Source: Ruminococcus sp. (lineage in GTDB: Bacteria > Bacillota > Clostridia > Oscillospirales > Acutalibacteraceae). From it: a stretch of 64,000 bases of DNA. Shown piece by piece: positions 27,852 through 37,272 of this stretch. The position numbers and the translations under genes were made by a program. The stretch covers positions 1 through 64,000 of the forward strand of contig JAFLSK010000002.1 in the NCBI GenBank assembly GCA_022510945.1, read 5' to 3'. The notes beneath the pieces are model-generated. The model was not told where the DNA came from, made no database searches, and saw only the letters and a list, made by a program, of their open reading frames with translations. Numbering within the stretch: position 1 is the first letter of the stretch; each line of letters opens with the position of its first letter.

Positions 27852-28284
27852 AAGAATCGACCTCAAAGAGCTCGTCCCGATTATGCAGGAGCAACTGGAC
27901 GCGGGCAAAAGCGTTTCGTTCATACCGCGTGGCAACAGTATGCAACCTTTACTCGGCGACGGCACGGATATGGTAGTCCTTAAAAAACCCGAGGGAAGAC
28001 TCCACCTTTTCGATATGCCGCTTTATTACCGCAGAGAGACGGACAAGTACGTCCTCCACAGGGTAGTCGGCTTTCGTAAGGACGGAACATATGTTATGCT
28101 TGGCGACAACAACGTACAGCGTGAGTACAACATTGCCGACGGCGACATTGTCGGCGTAGTAACGTCGTTTTACCACAAGGGCAAGATGTACAGCACAAAG
28201 CACCCTTTCTATCGGCTGTACTGCAATGTATGGTACTATACACGACCGTTTAGAAGATTGTTTTCATATTTAAAACGTAAGTAA
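27844..28284 (+). CDS. S24/S26 family peptidase (signal peptidase-like)
   Basis: SFIPRGNSMQPLLGDGTD (Ser), YVLHRVVGFRKDGTYVMLGDNN (His in place of Lys); TTG start overlapping pqqD-like gene. Confidence 0.87.
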   Translation: MDKRIDLKELVPIMQEQLDAGKSVSFIPRGNSMQPLLGDGTDMVVLKKPEGRLHLFDMPLYYRRETDKYVLHRVVGFRKDGTYVMLGDNNVQREYNIADGDIVGVVTSFYHKGKMYSTKHPFYRLYCNVWYYTRPFRRLFSYLKRK

Positions 28285-28296
28285 CAGGAGACAGTT

Positions 28297-30018
28297 TTGA
28301 AGATTAAACAAAGACTTTCAAAGTCGTATCTTAACGGAATTAAAAAATTTGACAAAGAAACAACGCTTTGGATAGCGCGCAATGCAAAGCCACAGCTTGG
28401 CAACATAATTCTTATGACCGTGCTTTACGGTGTTTGGGCGTACACGGGCGTTGCTGTTGCGCAACTTGCGCGGGAGATTATCGACTCAGCCGCGTACGAT
28501 AAGGATATGAGCAAGGTGATATTCTTCTCGGCGTTGCTTCTCGGCGTGACAATTTTGCAGGTTGTCGTAAATATAACGTCAAGAGTTACAATTTTCAACG
28601 CACGAAATAAGCTTGAAATAAGCATAAAATCCAAACTTTTCGAAGGTATGCTCAAAAAGGATTACGCAAAAATCACATCTTACCATACGGGTGAGTTGAT
28701 GAACCGAATTACAAGCGACGTGAGTGTGATTACGAACGCGATTGTCTCGATTGTACCGAGTTTTGTGTTTTTTGCAGTAAAGCTAATCGGCATTTTTGCC
28801 GTGCTGTTTTCTATCGATTGGCGGTTTGCGATTGTTTTTGTAATCGGCGGAGCAATTATTATGTTTGTAATGTTGATGTTTAAGGGCACGCTTAAGAACC
28901 TGCACAAAAGGGCGCAGGAATCGGACGGAAAGACCCGCAGCTTTATGCAGGAGTCGCTGTCGAGTCTGCTTGTTATCAAGGTTTTTAATAAGTACAAGCG
29001 CATTTCGGACGAGTCCACTAAGCTGCAATGGAATAATTTCCGCATAAATCGCAGGCGGAACTACGTTTCAATAGCTTCCACAACGGGTTTCGCGGTTGTA
29101 TTTACCTTTGCATATATATACGGCCTTGTGTGGGGCTCATTCGGTATTTTAGCTGGTACACTGACGTACGGTATTCTTACAGAGATTCTCTCCCTTGTGT
29201 CACAGATTCAGAACCCTGTCCAAGGACTCACCTCGGTTCTGCCTCAGTATTACCAGGCTCTCGCATCTGCTGAAAGAATTATGGAGATTGAGGACTTCCC
29301 CGAGGAGCGCACTATAGACACAAACGTAAAAATTGATCTCGACGACCTTTACACTAAGCTTAACTCAATTGAATTCGAAAACATTACATTCAGCTACGAC
29401 AGAGACACCGTGCTCGAGAACACAAGCCTAAGCATTAAAAAGGGCGACTTCGTTGTAATAACCGGTATTTCAGGTATAGGCAAGAGCACGCTCACAAAGC
29501 TGTTACTCGATGTTTTCACCGTAGATGAGGGCGAAATTTACTTGAGCCTTTCTGATGGTTCGAGCGTTGGTGTCGATAGAAATATCCGCTCGATGTTTGC
29601 GTATGTTCCGCAGGGTAACTTTCTGATTTCGGGTACTATTCGCGACAATATCTCGTTCGTACGTCCCGAGGCGAGCGAGGAAGAAATCCTTGCGGCAGCG
29701 AAAATTGCTTGCGCCGACTTCATCGACGAACTTCCCAACGGGCTTGACACTATGCTCGGTGAGAAGGGAATGGGTCTCTCCGAGGGACAGATTCAGCGCG
29801 TTGCCATCGCTCGTGCTATCCTCTCCGGTGCGCCGATAATTATTCTTGACGAGGCAACCTCGGCGCTTGACGAGGCTACCGAAATCCGACTTCTTCAAAA
29901 TATCGAGACGCTTCAGAACAAAACCTGCATACTGATTTCCCACAAAAAGGCAGCGAATACTGTATGCAATAAGGAAGTCAGAATTGAAAACAAGAAGATT
30001 GAAATAAAGGACATTTGA
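28297..30018 (+). CDS. ABC transporter, fused permease/ATPase, no N-terminal C39 peptidase domain
   Basis: TM domain; ITGISGIGKSTLTKLLLDVF, LSEGQIQRVAIARAIL and IIILDEATSALD; TTG start with aggag RBS. Confidence 0.93.
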   Translation: MKIKQRLSKSYLNGIKKFDKETTLWIARNAKPQLGNIILMTVLYGVWAYTGVAVAQLAREIIDSAAYDKDMSKVIFFSALLLGVTILQVVVNITSRVTIFNARNKLEISIKSKLFEGMLKKDYAKITSYHTGELMNRITSDVSVITNAIVSIVPSFVFFAVKLIGIFAVLFSIDWRFAIVFVIGGAIIMFVMLMFKGTLKNLHKRAQESDGKTRSFMQESLSSLLVIKVFNKYKRISDESTKLQWNNFRINRRRNYVSIASTTGFAVVFTFAYIYGLVWGSFGILAGTLTYGILTEILSLVSQIQNPVQGLTSVLPQYYQALASAERIMEIEDFPEERTIDTNVKIDLDDLYTKLNSIEFENITFSYDRDTVLENTSLSIKKGDFVVITGISGIGKSTLTKLLLDVFTVDEGEIYLSLSDGSSVGVDRNIRSMFAYVPQGNFLISGTIRDNISFVRPEASEEEILAAAKIACADFIDELPNGLDTMLGEKGMGLSEGQIQRVAIARAILSGAPIIILDEATSALDEATEIRLLQNIETLQNKTCILISHKKAANTVCNKEVRIENKKIEIKDI

Positions 30019-30019
30019 T

Positions 30020-31174
30020 ATGGCAATTGCACTCAACACAGCGCAAAAACAATTTTATACTCTGTATATTGACCTTTTAGCGTCTGTGCTGAACGGCACT
30101 CAGCCGCCGAGCCTACCTGAGGACTTCAACTGGGAGTACGCCTGCCGCAACGCTCAGAATAACTCGGTCGCTAATATCCTATCCTATACGCTCGACAAGG
30201 TAAACGTCAAGCCGTCGCAGACGGTCATAAATGTCCTCAAAAACGAACAGCGACTCCATATTCTTAAAGAGACGTCGCAGCTATTTGACGTCGAGAAGGT
30301 GCTTGCACAGTTCGAGAAAGAGGGTATCAAGAACATCCCTCTCAAGGGGTATTTTATGAAGCACCTTTATCCGCAAACCGACCTTCGTACTATGACGGAT
30401 ATTGATATTCTCGTCGATAAACGTGACTTCAAGAAGATCGAGCAGGTTTTCTTGAATCTCGGCTATAAGAACGCGAATGTTTTGAACGCGCGGGAAATTC
30501 ATTTTAAGCGCGATCTTCTTTATTTCGAGATACAGAGCACTATAAATTCAAACAATGACAGCTTTTTTGACGATATATGGAGCAGGGTAAAGCCCAGAGA
30601 CGGATACAGTTATTCCTACGAAATGTTGCCCGAGGATTTCTATCTCTATATGGTTTACCACACCGCAAAGCATTTCAAAAGCGGCGGAATGGGTATCAGA
30701 ATGGTTATGGATATTTGTGTGTTTCTTAACGCTTGCCCAAACCTTAACTTCGATTATATAAGTGAAAGACTTCGTGAAATGGAGCTCTCCGCTTACGAGC
30801 AAAAACTCAGGGAGCTGTCCGTGAATTGGTTCTCAGCAGAGCCCACGCAAATCAACGCCTTCGGCGAATTTGTCCTCTATTGCTCGACCTACGGACAGCG
30901 CGTGGTATCGTTTTTCCAGTCCAATCAGCGCACGGAGCACGGCTATTGGATTAAGCAGTTTTTTCCACCGTATTCGAGAATGAAAGGACTATACGACTAC
31001 CTAGAAAAATTCCCGATTTTACTTCCGTTTTCGTGGGTACAATATTGGGGCAGACGTGCGCTTTTTGACCGCGATATTCACATAAAGCGAGGCATAACCG
31101 AGCGCGCGAACAACCTCGATAAGGAGAGCGGAGAATTTCTTATTAACCTTATGAATGAGCTCGAAATAAAATAA
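30020..31174 (+). CDS. Nucleotidyltransferase family protein (NTP_transf_5/PF14907-like)
   Basis: IPLKGYFMKHLYPQTDLRTMTDIDILVDKRDFKKIEQVFLNLGY. Confidence 0.88.
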   Translation: MAIALNTAQKQFYTLYIDLLASVLNGTQPPSLPEDFNWEYACRNAQNNSVANILSYTLDKVNVKPSQTVINVLKNEQRLHILKETSQLFDVEKVLAQFEKEGIKNIPLKGYFMKHLYPQTDLRTMTDIDILVDKRDFKKIEQVFLNLGYKNANVLNAREIHFKRDLLYFEIQSTINSNNDSFFDDIWSRVKPRDGYSYSYEMLPEDFYLYMVYHTAKHFKSGGMGIRMVMDICVFLNACPNLNFDYISERLREMELSAYEQKLRELSVNWFSAEPTQINAFGEFVLYCSTYGQRVVSFFQSNQRTEHGYWIKQFFPPYSRMKGLYDYLEKFPILLPFSWVQYWGRRALFDRDIHIKRGITERANNLDKESGEFLINLMNELEIK

Positions 31175-31178
31175 AATT

Positions 31179-31206
31179 GTCGGACTGTGTATGCAGTCCG
31201 ATTTTT
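31179..31206 (+). terminator. Terminator of PqqD operon
   Basis: TCGGACTG-tgtatg-CAGTCCGA then ttttt. Confidence 0.8.
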
Positions 31207-31259
31207 GATTTATTGCAATATTCTTGAATTGTGATATACTATGGTATGAGGTAATCGAT

Positions 31260-32609
31260 ATGAACAAATCGGTTTTGCAATATGATAAAATGACGAAAAC
31301 TCCCGTCTCAACACTGATTATAAAACTCTCAATCCCAACTATAATCAGTATGCTCGTCACAAATATTTACAACCTCGCGGACACGGCCTTTGTCGGTCAG
31401 CTCGGCAACAGCGCAAGCGGCGCGGTGGGTGTTGTATTTGGGTTTATGGCGATACTTCAGGCGCTCGGTTTTATGTTTGGCAACGGCTCGGGCAGTATAA
31501 TCTCCCGAATGCTCGGCAATAAAGACACAGTGAACGCGAGTAAAATCGCCTCGACAGGTTTTTTCTCTGCGCTTGCGTCGGGTGTGTTGGTGTCGGTGCT
31601 GTCGTTTGTGTTTCTCGGTCCGCTCGTAACGTTTCTCGGTAGCACCGAGACGATTGCACCTTATGCACAGACGTACATATCCTTTATCCTTGTTGCTGCA
31701 CCGTTTATGACCACGAGTTTTCTGATGAACAACATTCTGCGCTATGAGGGAAAGGCAACACTCGGTATGATAGGCCTTCTTGTCGGCGCAGTGCTAAACA
31801 TAGTCGGCGACCCCATATTTATGTTTGTTCTGAATATGGGAATAGCGGGAGCAGGACTTTCCACCGCGCTGTCTCAGGTGATTAGCTTTTGTGTTCTTCT
31901 CAGTATGTTTCTGAGGGGAAAGACTGTCACTAAGCTTTCGCTAAAGCTTATCAGCCGCAACTACAGGGATTTTCTGAATATACTCGCCACAGGACTGCCG
32001 AGCCTTTTAAGACAGGGGCTCAACAGCATTACCACAGTACTGCTCAATAACTACGCCGCTGTCTACGGCGACGAGGCTGTGGCTGCAATGAGTATTGTCT
32101 CAAGAGTGATTTTCTTTACCTTCTCCATAGCTCTCGGGGTAGGGCAGGGCTTTCAGCCAGTGTGCGGCTTTAACTACGGAGCAAAAAAGTACAACAGACT
32201 CAGAAGGGCCTTTAAGTTCACTTTCATTCTCGCCGAGATTGTTGTTTTTGTTATGTCTATACCGCTGATTATTTTCTCTAATGGAATTATAGAAGTGTTC
32301 CGAAATGACCCTCTGGTAATAGAAATCGGCACCCGAGCACTCATTCTGCAAGCGATTGCCCAGCCGTTTCTGCCGTTTTGTATGACCTGCGAAATGCTTT
32401 TGCAGAGCACGGGTAAACGACTCTACGCGTCGCTTCTTTCCGCTATGCGAAATGGTCTGTTCTTTGCGCCGTTATTAATAATTCTCGCAAATCTTCGAGG
32501 ACTTTCGGGAATACAGGAGGCTCAACCTCTCTCAGTGGTTCTCGCCTTTATCCCCTCGATATTCTTCGCGATAGACTTTTTCCGCAAACTTCCTAAGGAA
32601 AATGCATAA
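31260..32609 (+). CDS. MATE family efflux transporter
   Basis: 12-TM; LADTAFVGQLGNSASGAVGVVFGFMAILQALGFMFGNGSGSIISRMLG. Confidence 0.93.
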   Translation: MNKSVLQYDKMTKTPVSTLIIKLSIPTIISMLVTNIYNLADTAFVGQLGNSASGAVGVVFGFMAILQALGFMFGNGSGSIISRMLGNKDTVNASKIASTGFFSALASGVLVSVLSFVFLGPLVTFLGSTETIAPYAQTYISFILVAAPFMTTSFLMNNILRYEGKATLGMIGLLVGAVLNIVGDPIFMFVLNMGIAGAGLSTALSQVISFCVLLSMFLRGKTVTKLSLKLISRNYRDFLNILATGLPSLLRQGLNSITTVLLNNYAAVYGDEAVAAMSIVSRVIFFTFSIALGVGQGFQPVCGFNYGAKKYNRLRRAFKFTFILAEIVVFVMSIPLIIFSNGIIEVFRNDPLVIEIGTRALILQAIAQPFLPFCMTCEMLLQSTGKRLYASLLSAMRNGLFFAPLLIILANLRGLSGIQEAQPLSVVLAFIPSIFFAIDFFRKLPKENA

Positions 32610-32659
32610 TAAGTAAATTTTCCCACATAATATTACCAACAACTGCTAAAGGTGGTAAT

Positions 32660-33415
32660 ATTATCAGATTCAAAAACCTAAGTCGCCGCGTGTTGATAGC
32701 GCTCGTATGTTTAGGGCTACTTTGCTCAGTAATCTGCGTTACGGTCGGCACACCGAGAGTACGCGCGCGTTTCACACCGCGATTTTCGGCTCCGTCATAT
32801 CTCGACAGTCGTTATTACAGCGACAATATATTTTATACCAGCGGATTCGGTATGCCGAACTGCACCGCCTACGCGTGGGGCAGAGCTACCGAAATCCTCG
32901 GAAAAACTCCGAACCTCAGCACAGGAAACGCCCGCGATTGGTACTCCTATAATAAGAATGTCGGAGCGTATGACTACGGCGCTACTCCAAAAATCGGCGC
33001 AATAGCGTGCTTCGATAACCCCTACGGCGGTCACGTCGCCGTCGTTGAAAATATAAAAAACGGCGAAATCACTTTCTCGAATTCTGCCTACGGCGGAAAG
33101 AATTTCTACCTCACCACTGCAAGCGTCGATGATGAAAATCCCGGACAGAACGGCTGGACTTTTCAGGGGTATATTTACCTTGGAGACTTTACGGCAGAGA
33201 GTTATTCTCTTAATACCTATGTGCGCGTAGTCGCCGAAAGCGGACTTAATCTTCGCAGGTACGCGGGAATTAGCTATGATGTATTGAACGTTATCCCCGA
33301 AAACTCGCAAATTTTCATAACCGATGTGTACGAGAGCGACGGTTACCGTTGGGGCTATACTCACTTTGGCGAAACGTACGGCTACTGCGTAATCGACTAT
33401 ACTGAGAATCTATAA
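32660..33415 (+). CDS. Secreted CHAP-domain amidase with SH3-like C-terminus
   Basis: NCTAYAWGRATEILG, GAIACFDNPYGGHVAVVENI; SH3-like SGLNLRRYAGISYDVLNVIPENS; start ATT 32660 or GTG 32690. Confidence 0.8.
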   Translation: MIRFKNLSRRVLIALVCLGLLCSVICVTVGTPRVRARFTPRFSAPSYLDSRYYSDNIFYTSGFGMPNCTAYAWGRATEILGKTPNLSTGNARDWYSYNKNVGAYDYGATPKIGAIACFDNPYGGHVAVVENIKNGEITFSNSAYGGKNFYLTTASVDDENPGQNGWTFQGYIYLGDFTAESYSLNTYVRVVAESGLNLRRYAGISYDVLNVIPENSQIFITDVYESDGYRWGYTHFGETYGYCVIDYTENL

Positions 33416-33420
33416 AAAAC

Positions 33421-33448
33421 AAGGCTGTTGCTTAAATGCAACAGCCTT
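33421..33448. terminator. Bidirectional terminator
   Basis: AAGGCTGTTGC-ttaaat-GCAACAGCCTT. Confidence 0.8.
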
Positions 33449-33460
33449 AATTATATTTAC

Positions 33461-35056
33461 TTAGCTTACTTTCGCGAGGTATTTCTGTATTGCGGTGACG
33501 TCAATGACGTCTATCTCTCCGTCGCCGTTGAAGTCGGCGTTTGTAAGCTGATCATCGCTGAGGTCTAATGTGACATCTGCAAGATATTTCTGAATCATTG
33601 TTGCGTCGCTGATATCAACCTCGCCGCTGAAGTCCACATCGCCGCCGAGCTTCGTGTCAAACGTGCCTTTCGTTATCGCTTTTATCACGAGTGTCCCGCC
33701 GATATCGTCATCAAGATATGTTTTGTAGAATTCCTTGGCGTCGATGAATTTACCTTTGTACGAGATAAAGGATTGTCTTCTTTTGCACGGGTCGGTAAAC
33801 ACCAATTCTCCGTCTGAAGCGCTTCTGAGCCATTCGCTTACGCCGATACCGTTCAAAACGTAATTGTCCTTGTCGACGTTTTCGTTTATTTTTTCGGTGT
33901 TAATCTCTACGGCGATTGCGCCTTTAGTCTGAGATAGTATTTTGTTGTCGATGTCACAGCAGGTGTATCCGCTGAAATCCACCGTGCCGCCTGAAAGCTT
34001 TTGCCATCTTTGCGTTGCCTGAACAGGTGCGCCGTCCTCGTCAACAGGCACATAGTAAACATTATATTCAGCGCCGACGGATGTCGATTCAAAGACAACC
34101 TTTTCGAGAACGTTTCCGTTTTCGGCAAAGTCGAATACATTGAAGTAGATTACGTCCTTGTCGTCAACGTATTGGAATTCGTACGTCGCACCGTAAAACT
34201 CGTTCTGGTAAATGCTTCTGTCCTCGGTAATTTCAATCATCTCTTCAATCATATAACTCGGGCCGAAAAATTCGTCGTTGAAAAGATAATAATCCTCGTA
34301 CGAAATCCAAAGATATCCGCCGATACGGTTATCGTTCGGACCCCAGCTGTTCTTGCACAGCCATGCGCCGTCCTCCTCGGGCGTGTATTTTCCGTCGAAG
34401 TTTTCCTTGCTGTAGTTATCGTCCCAACCTACGACCGAAACAGTATGACCATTAATCGAAGGAATTTTGCTTGTGAGAGCGAAGGAACAGTTGTCTTGGC
34501 TATAGGCTCGGGTGAAGCTATTGAAGTTAGCCGTAACCGCGCCGCTGTTCATAATTGATTTTTTGATTAGGCTTCTGTTGTTTCTGTCAGCGTAAATCAG
34601 CGAGCTTACGCCGTAGCCGGCGGATTCACCGTTTTCGCTTTCTGGGCCGCCCCAACTCGTAAAGTATCCGATAGGAATGTATGTAAATCCCGCCTCGAGC
34701 GGGTCTCTCTGCCAGCCTGTCCCGTCCTCTCGAACAGTTCCCCAGATATCGAGCGCGTTTGTGCTAAGTGCAAACCTGAAGGCGTTGTTCTTGAGCAACG
34801 CTGTTTCAAAGGAGGAAATTGCCGCATACGCCCAGCATACGTTGCCAACCTGCCTTTTAACGTCTGTGCAGTGCCCGAGCTCAAGCGAACTGTATTTTGA
34901 GGGCAAAGTATCCTCCTCATCCTGCTCGATTATCTGCTCGGGCGCGTCGTATCCCGTCGCACGGCTGCCGATTGTTGCCGCGTTAGCGGAAAGTGTAGAG
35001 CCCGAGATTAATGCAACTATAAAAATTGTCGTAAGAATTTTAGTAAATTTCTTCAT
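33461..35056 (-). CDS. Secreted C1 (papain-like) cysteine peptidase with C-terminal dockerin
   Basis: QVGNVCWAYAAISSFE, INGHTVSVVGWDD, WLCKNSWG; LGGDVDFSGEVDISDATMIQKYLADV / NADFNGDGEIDVIDVTAIQKYLA; start corrected to 35056. Confidence 0.9.
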   Translation of the reverse strand: MKKFTKILTTIFIVALISGSTLSANAATIGSRATGYDAPEQIIEQDEEDTLPSKYSSLELGHCTDVKRQVGNVCWAYAAISSFETALLKNNAFRFALSTNALDIWGTVREDGTGWQRDPLEAGFTYIPIGYFTSWGGPESENGESAGYGVSSLIYADRNNRSLIKKSIMNSGAVTANFNSFTRAYSQDNCSFALTSKIPSINGHTVSVVGWDDNYSKENFDGKYTPEEDGAWLCKNSWGPNDNRIGGYLWISYEDYYLFNDEFFGPSYMIEEMIEITEDRSIYQNEFYGATYEFQYVDDKDVIYFNVFDFAENGNVLEKVVFESTSVGAEYNVYYVPVDEDGAPVQATQRWQKLSGGTVDFSGYTCCDIDNKILSQTKGAIAVEINTEKINENVDKDNYVLNGIGVSEWLRSASDGELVFTDPCKRRQSFISYKGKFIDAKEFYKTYLDDDIGGTLVIKAITKGTFDTKLGGDVDFSGEVDISDATMIQKYLADVTLDLSDDQLTNADFNGDGEIDVIDVTAIQKYLAKVS

Positions 35057-35190
35057 TGTAAACACCAAAATATTATCAATTATATACACAATAATTCTAC
35101 CACTGTTCGCGTCTAAAGTAAAGAGCAAAATCATAGAAAATACGCATAGTTTCAGGTAAATTCCGCCATAATAGATACGGGAGTGATTAT

Positions 35191-36075
35191 ATGGAACGTA
35201 GAACAGACCTCGCGCTTGAGGCGCGCGAGCTTGCCGGAGAGGATATTCAGGGCGTGGAATTTTCGCGACGCAAAGAATGTGGTATGGAAATATCCCGCCT
35301 TGTCGTAAAAAATCATCAGGCGAGCGTAAAACTCAAGAAAGACGAGGGAACCTACATCACCGTCGAAATCCCCGCTCTCACCGATAACTTTCTGAGCACC
35401 GACGAGAGAATCTCGGTGATAGGCAAGGAGATTCGCAGGCTTCTGCCCGTCAACGGCTTAGTCCTTGTGTGCGGGTTGGGAAACATCGATATAACGCCCG
35501 ACGCCCTCGGACCAAAGAGCGCGTCGCGAATTCTTGCAACCCGCCATATAACGGGCGAATTCGCAAGAAGCACAGGACTCGACAGACTCCGACCCGTTGC
35601 CGTGCTCAGCACGGGCGTAACGGGACAGACGGGCATAGAAACGTTCGAGTATATCGAGAGTATCGTCCGGAAGGTGCGCCCGACTGCTGTGATTGTGATT
35701 GACGCGCTCGCCTCGCGGCGTATAAGCAGGCTCGGCTGCACCGTACAGATAAGCGATACGGGAATTTCTCCGGGCGCGGGTGTACAGAATCACAGGAAGA
35801 AAATAAATTTCGAGACCGTGGGAATTCCGGTCATAGCCCTCGGCGTGCCTACCGTGGTCGACGCGGTGACTCTTGTGCTCGATTTGCTCGATGTGGACGA
35901 TGAGAAAACCGCCGAGGATTTGAAAACATCTCTCAATCCTAAAAACCGCACTATGGTCGTAACCCCGAAGGAAATCGACCTGTTGATAGACCGCGCGAGC
36001 CGACTTATATCGCTTTCGCTCAACTGTGCTCTCCAGAAGGACGTGGATATTCAGCTTATCGAGGCGCTGCTGTAA
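35191..36075 (+). CDS. gpr: GPR endopeptidase (spore germination protease)
   Basis: RTDLALEARE, VCGLGNIDITPDALGPKSA, IVIDALASR, GAGVQNHRKKIN. Confidence 0.95.
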   Translation: MERRTDLALEARELAGEDIQGVEFSRRKECGMEISRLVVKNHQASVKLKKDEGTYITVEIPALTDNFLSTDERISVIGKEIRRLLPVNGLVLVCGLGNIDITPDALGPKSASRILATRHITGEFARSTGLDRLRPVAVLSTGVTGQTGIETFEYIESIVRKVRPTAVIVIDALASRRISRLGCTVQISDTGISPGAGVQNHRKKINFETVGIPVIALGVPTVVDAVTLVLDLLDVDDEKTAEDLKTSLNPKNRTMVVTPKEIDLLIDRASRLISLSLNCALQKDVDIQLIEALL

Positions 36076-36136
36076 TCTCTCATAATTTAAAATAATTAAC
36101 ATATATTTTTATGAGAAGTTATAAGCAGGTGATAGT

Positions 36137-37222
36137 GTGAAATTCAAGGGAAAGGTAAAAACGGTCTTGTCGGTACTGCTGTCGCTCGTACTTGTCGCGA
36201 CTGCGCTGTGTTGCGTTGCGGCAAGAGTACCTTTGTATTTTAACAGCGACAGCGCGGTTGTGATGTCAGCGGCACTCACTATTTCTAAGGGTATATATGA
36301 CACGCATATAAAGACAGAAAAAAAGGCTGAAAAAATGAATAAGAAAACTGTCGCCGAAACCGAGCCTGTCACCGAATCAAGGCCTACGTCCTCCGATTTC
36401 TCACAGAAATACTACAACACCTTCTCCAATCATAAAAACTCCAAGAAATACCCTGTTTATACCAAGCAGTACACTGCGGGCGGAAAGAAATATCAGAATT
36501 TTTACGTTAAAAACAATACTAACTTTGCGCTTAATATCGGCGAAACACTTAACGCCGAAATGCCTTTTAAAATGGAGAACACCGACGAAGTACAGGTGCT
36601 GATATACCACACCCACACAAGCGAAAGCTACCTTGATTGCGACGTCGGTTACTACTACTCCGACTACTATCCGCGAACAAGCGACAAGCGTTATAATGTA
36701 ACTCAGGTCGGCGAGGAAATTGCAAATGAGCTCAGAGCGCAGGGGATAGGCGTAATCCACGACACAACCTCGCACGATAACACATACACGGGTAGCTATC
36801 TTCGCAGTCGCGCAACAATCGAGAAATACATCGAGAAGTACCCGAAAATTAAGGTGACTCTCGATATTCACCGCGATGCCATAGGCTCGGATACATATAA
36901 AGTCAAGCCCACCTTTACCTATAAGGGAAAGAAGGGCGCTCAGATTATGATAATGACGGGCTATGACCCGACGGGTGAATTTAATTTTCCAAATTGGAAT
37001 TATAATCTGCGCTTTGCTTTAAAACTCCAGCAGAGCTGCGAGAATAATTTCGGCGGAATGACGCGTCCGCTCGACTTCGGAAACTTCGCGTATAATATGA
37101 ATGTCAACACGGGCTCGCTGCTAATAGAGGTCGGCACGGACTCGAATACTTTAGAGGAGGCGAAGTATTCAGGAAAATTATTGGGGAAAGCTCTTGCGCA
37201 AGTATTGCAAAATAATGTGTAA
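36137..37222 (+). CDS. spoIIP: Stage II sporulation protein P
   Basis: VLIYHTHTSESY, LDIHRDAIG, LLIEVGTDSNTLEEA. Confidence 0.93.
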   Translation: MKFKGKVKTVLSVLLSLVLVATALCCVAARVPLYFNSDSAVVMSAALTISKGIYDTHIKTEKKAEKMNKKTVAETEPVTESRPTSSDFSQKYYNTFSNHKNSKKYPVYTKQYTAGGKKYQNFYVKNNTNFALNIGETLNAEMPFKMENTDEVQVLIYHTHTSESYLDCDVGYYYSDYYPRTSDKRYNVTQVGEEIANELRAQGIGVIHDTTSHDNTYTGSYLRSRATIEKYIEKYPKIKVTLDIHRDAIGSDTYKVKPTFTYKGKKGAQIMIMTGYDPTGEFNFPNWNYNLRFALKLQQSCENNFGGMTRPLDFGNFAYNMNVNTGSLLIEVGTDSNTLEEAKYSGKLLGKALAQVLQNNV

Positions 37223-37272
37223 TTTGGTATAATCTTTATTAAGTATAAAATGGGTACTTTGGAGTTTTATCT

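Noticed and set aside
27588-31174. Canonical lasso-peptide cluster
   Set aside because: A PqqD-like (B1-like) protein and a nucleotidyltransferase are present, but no transglutaminase-like B2 or asparagine-synthetase-like C protein is visible, so the lasso label is unsupported.
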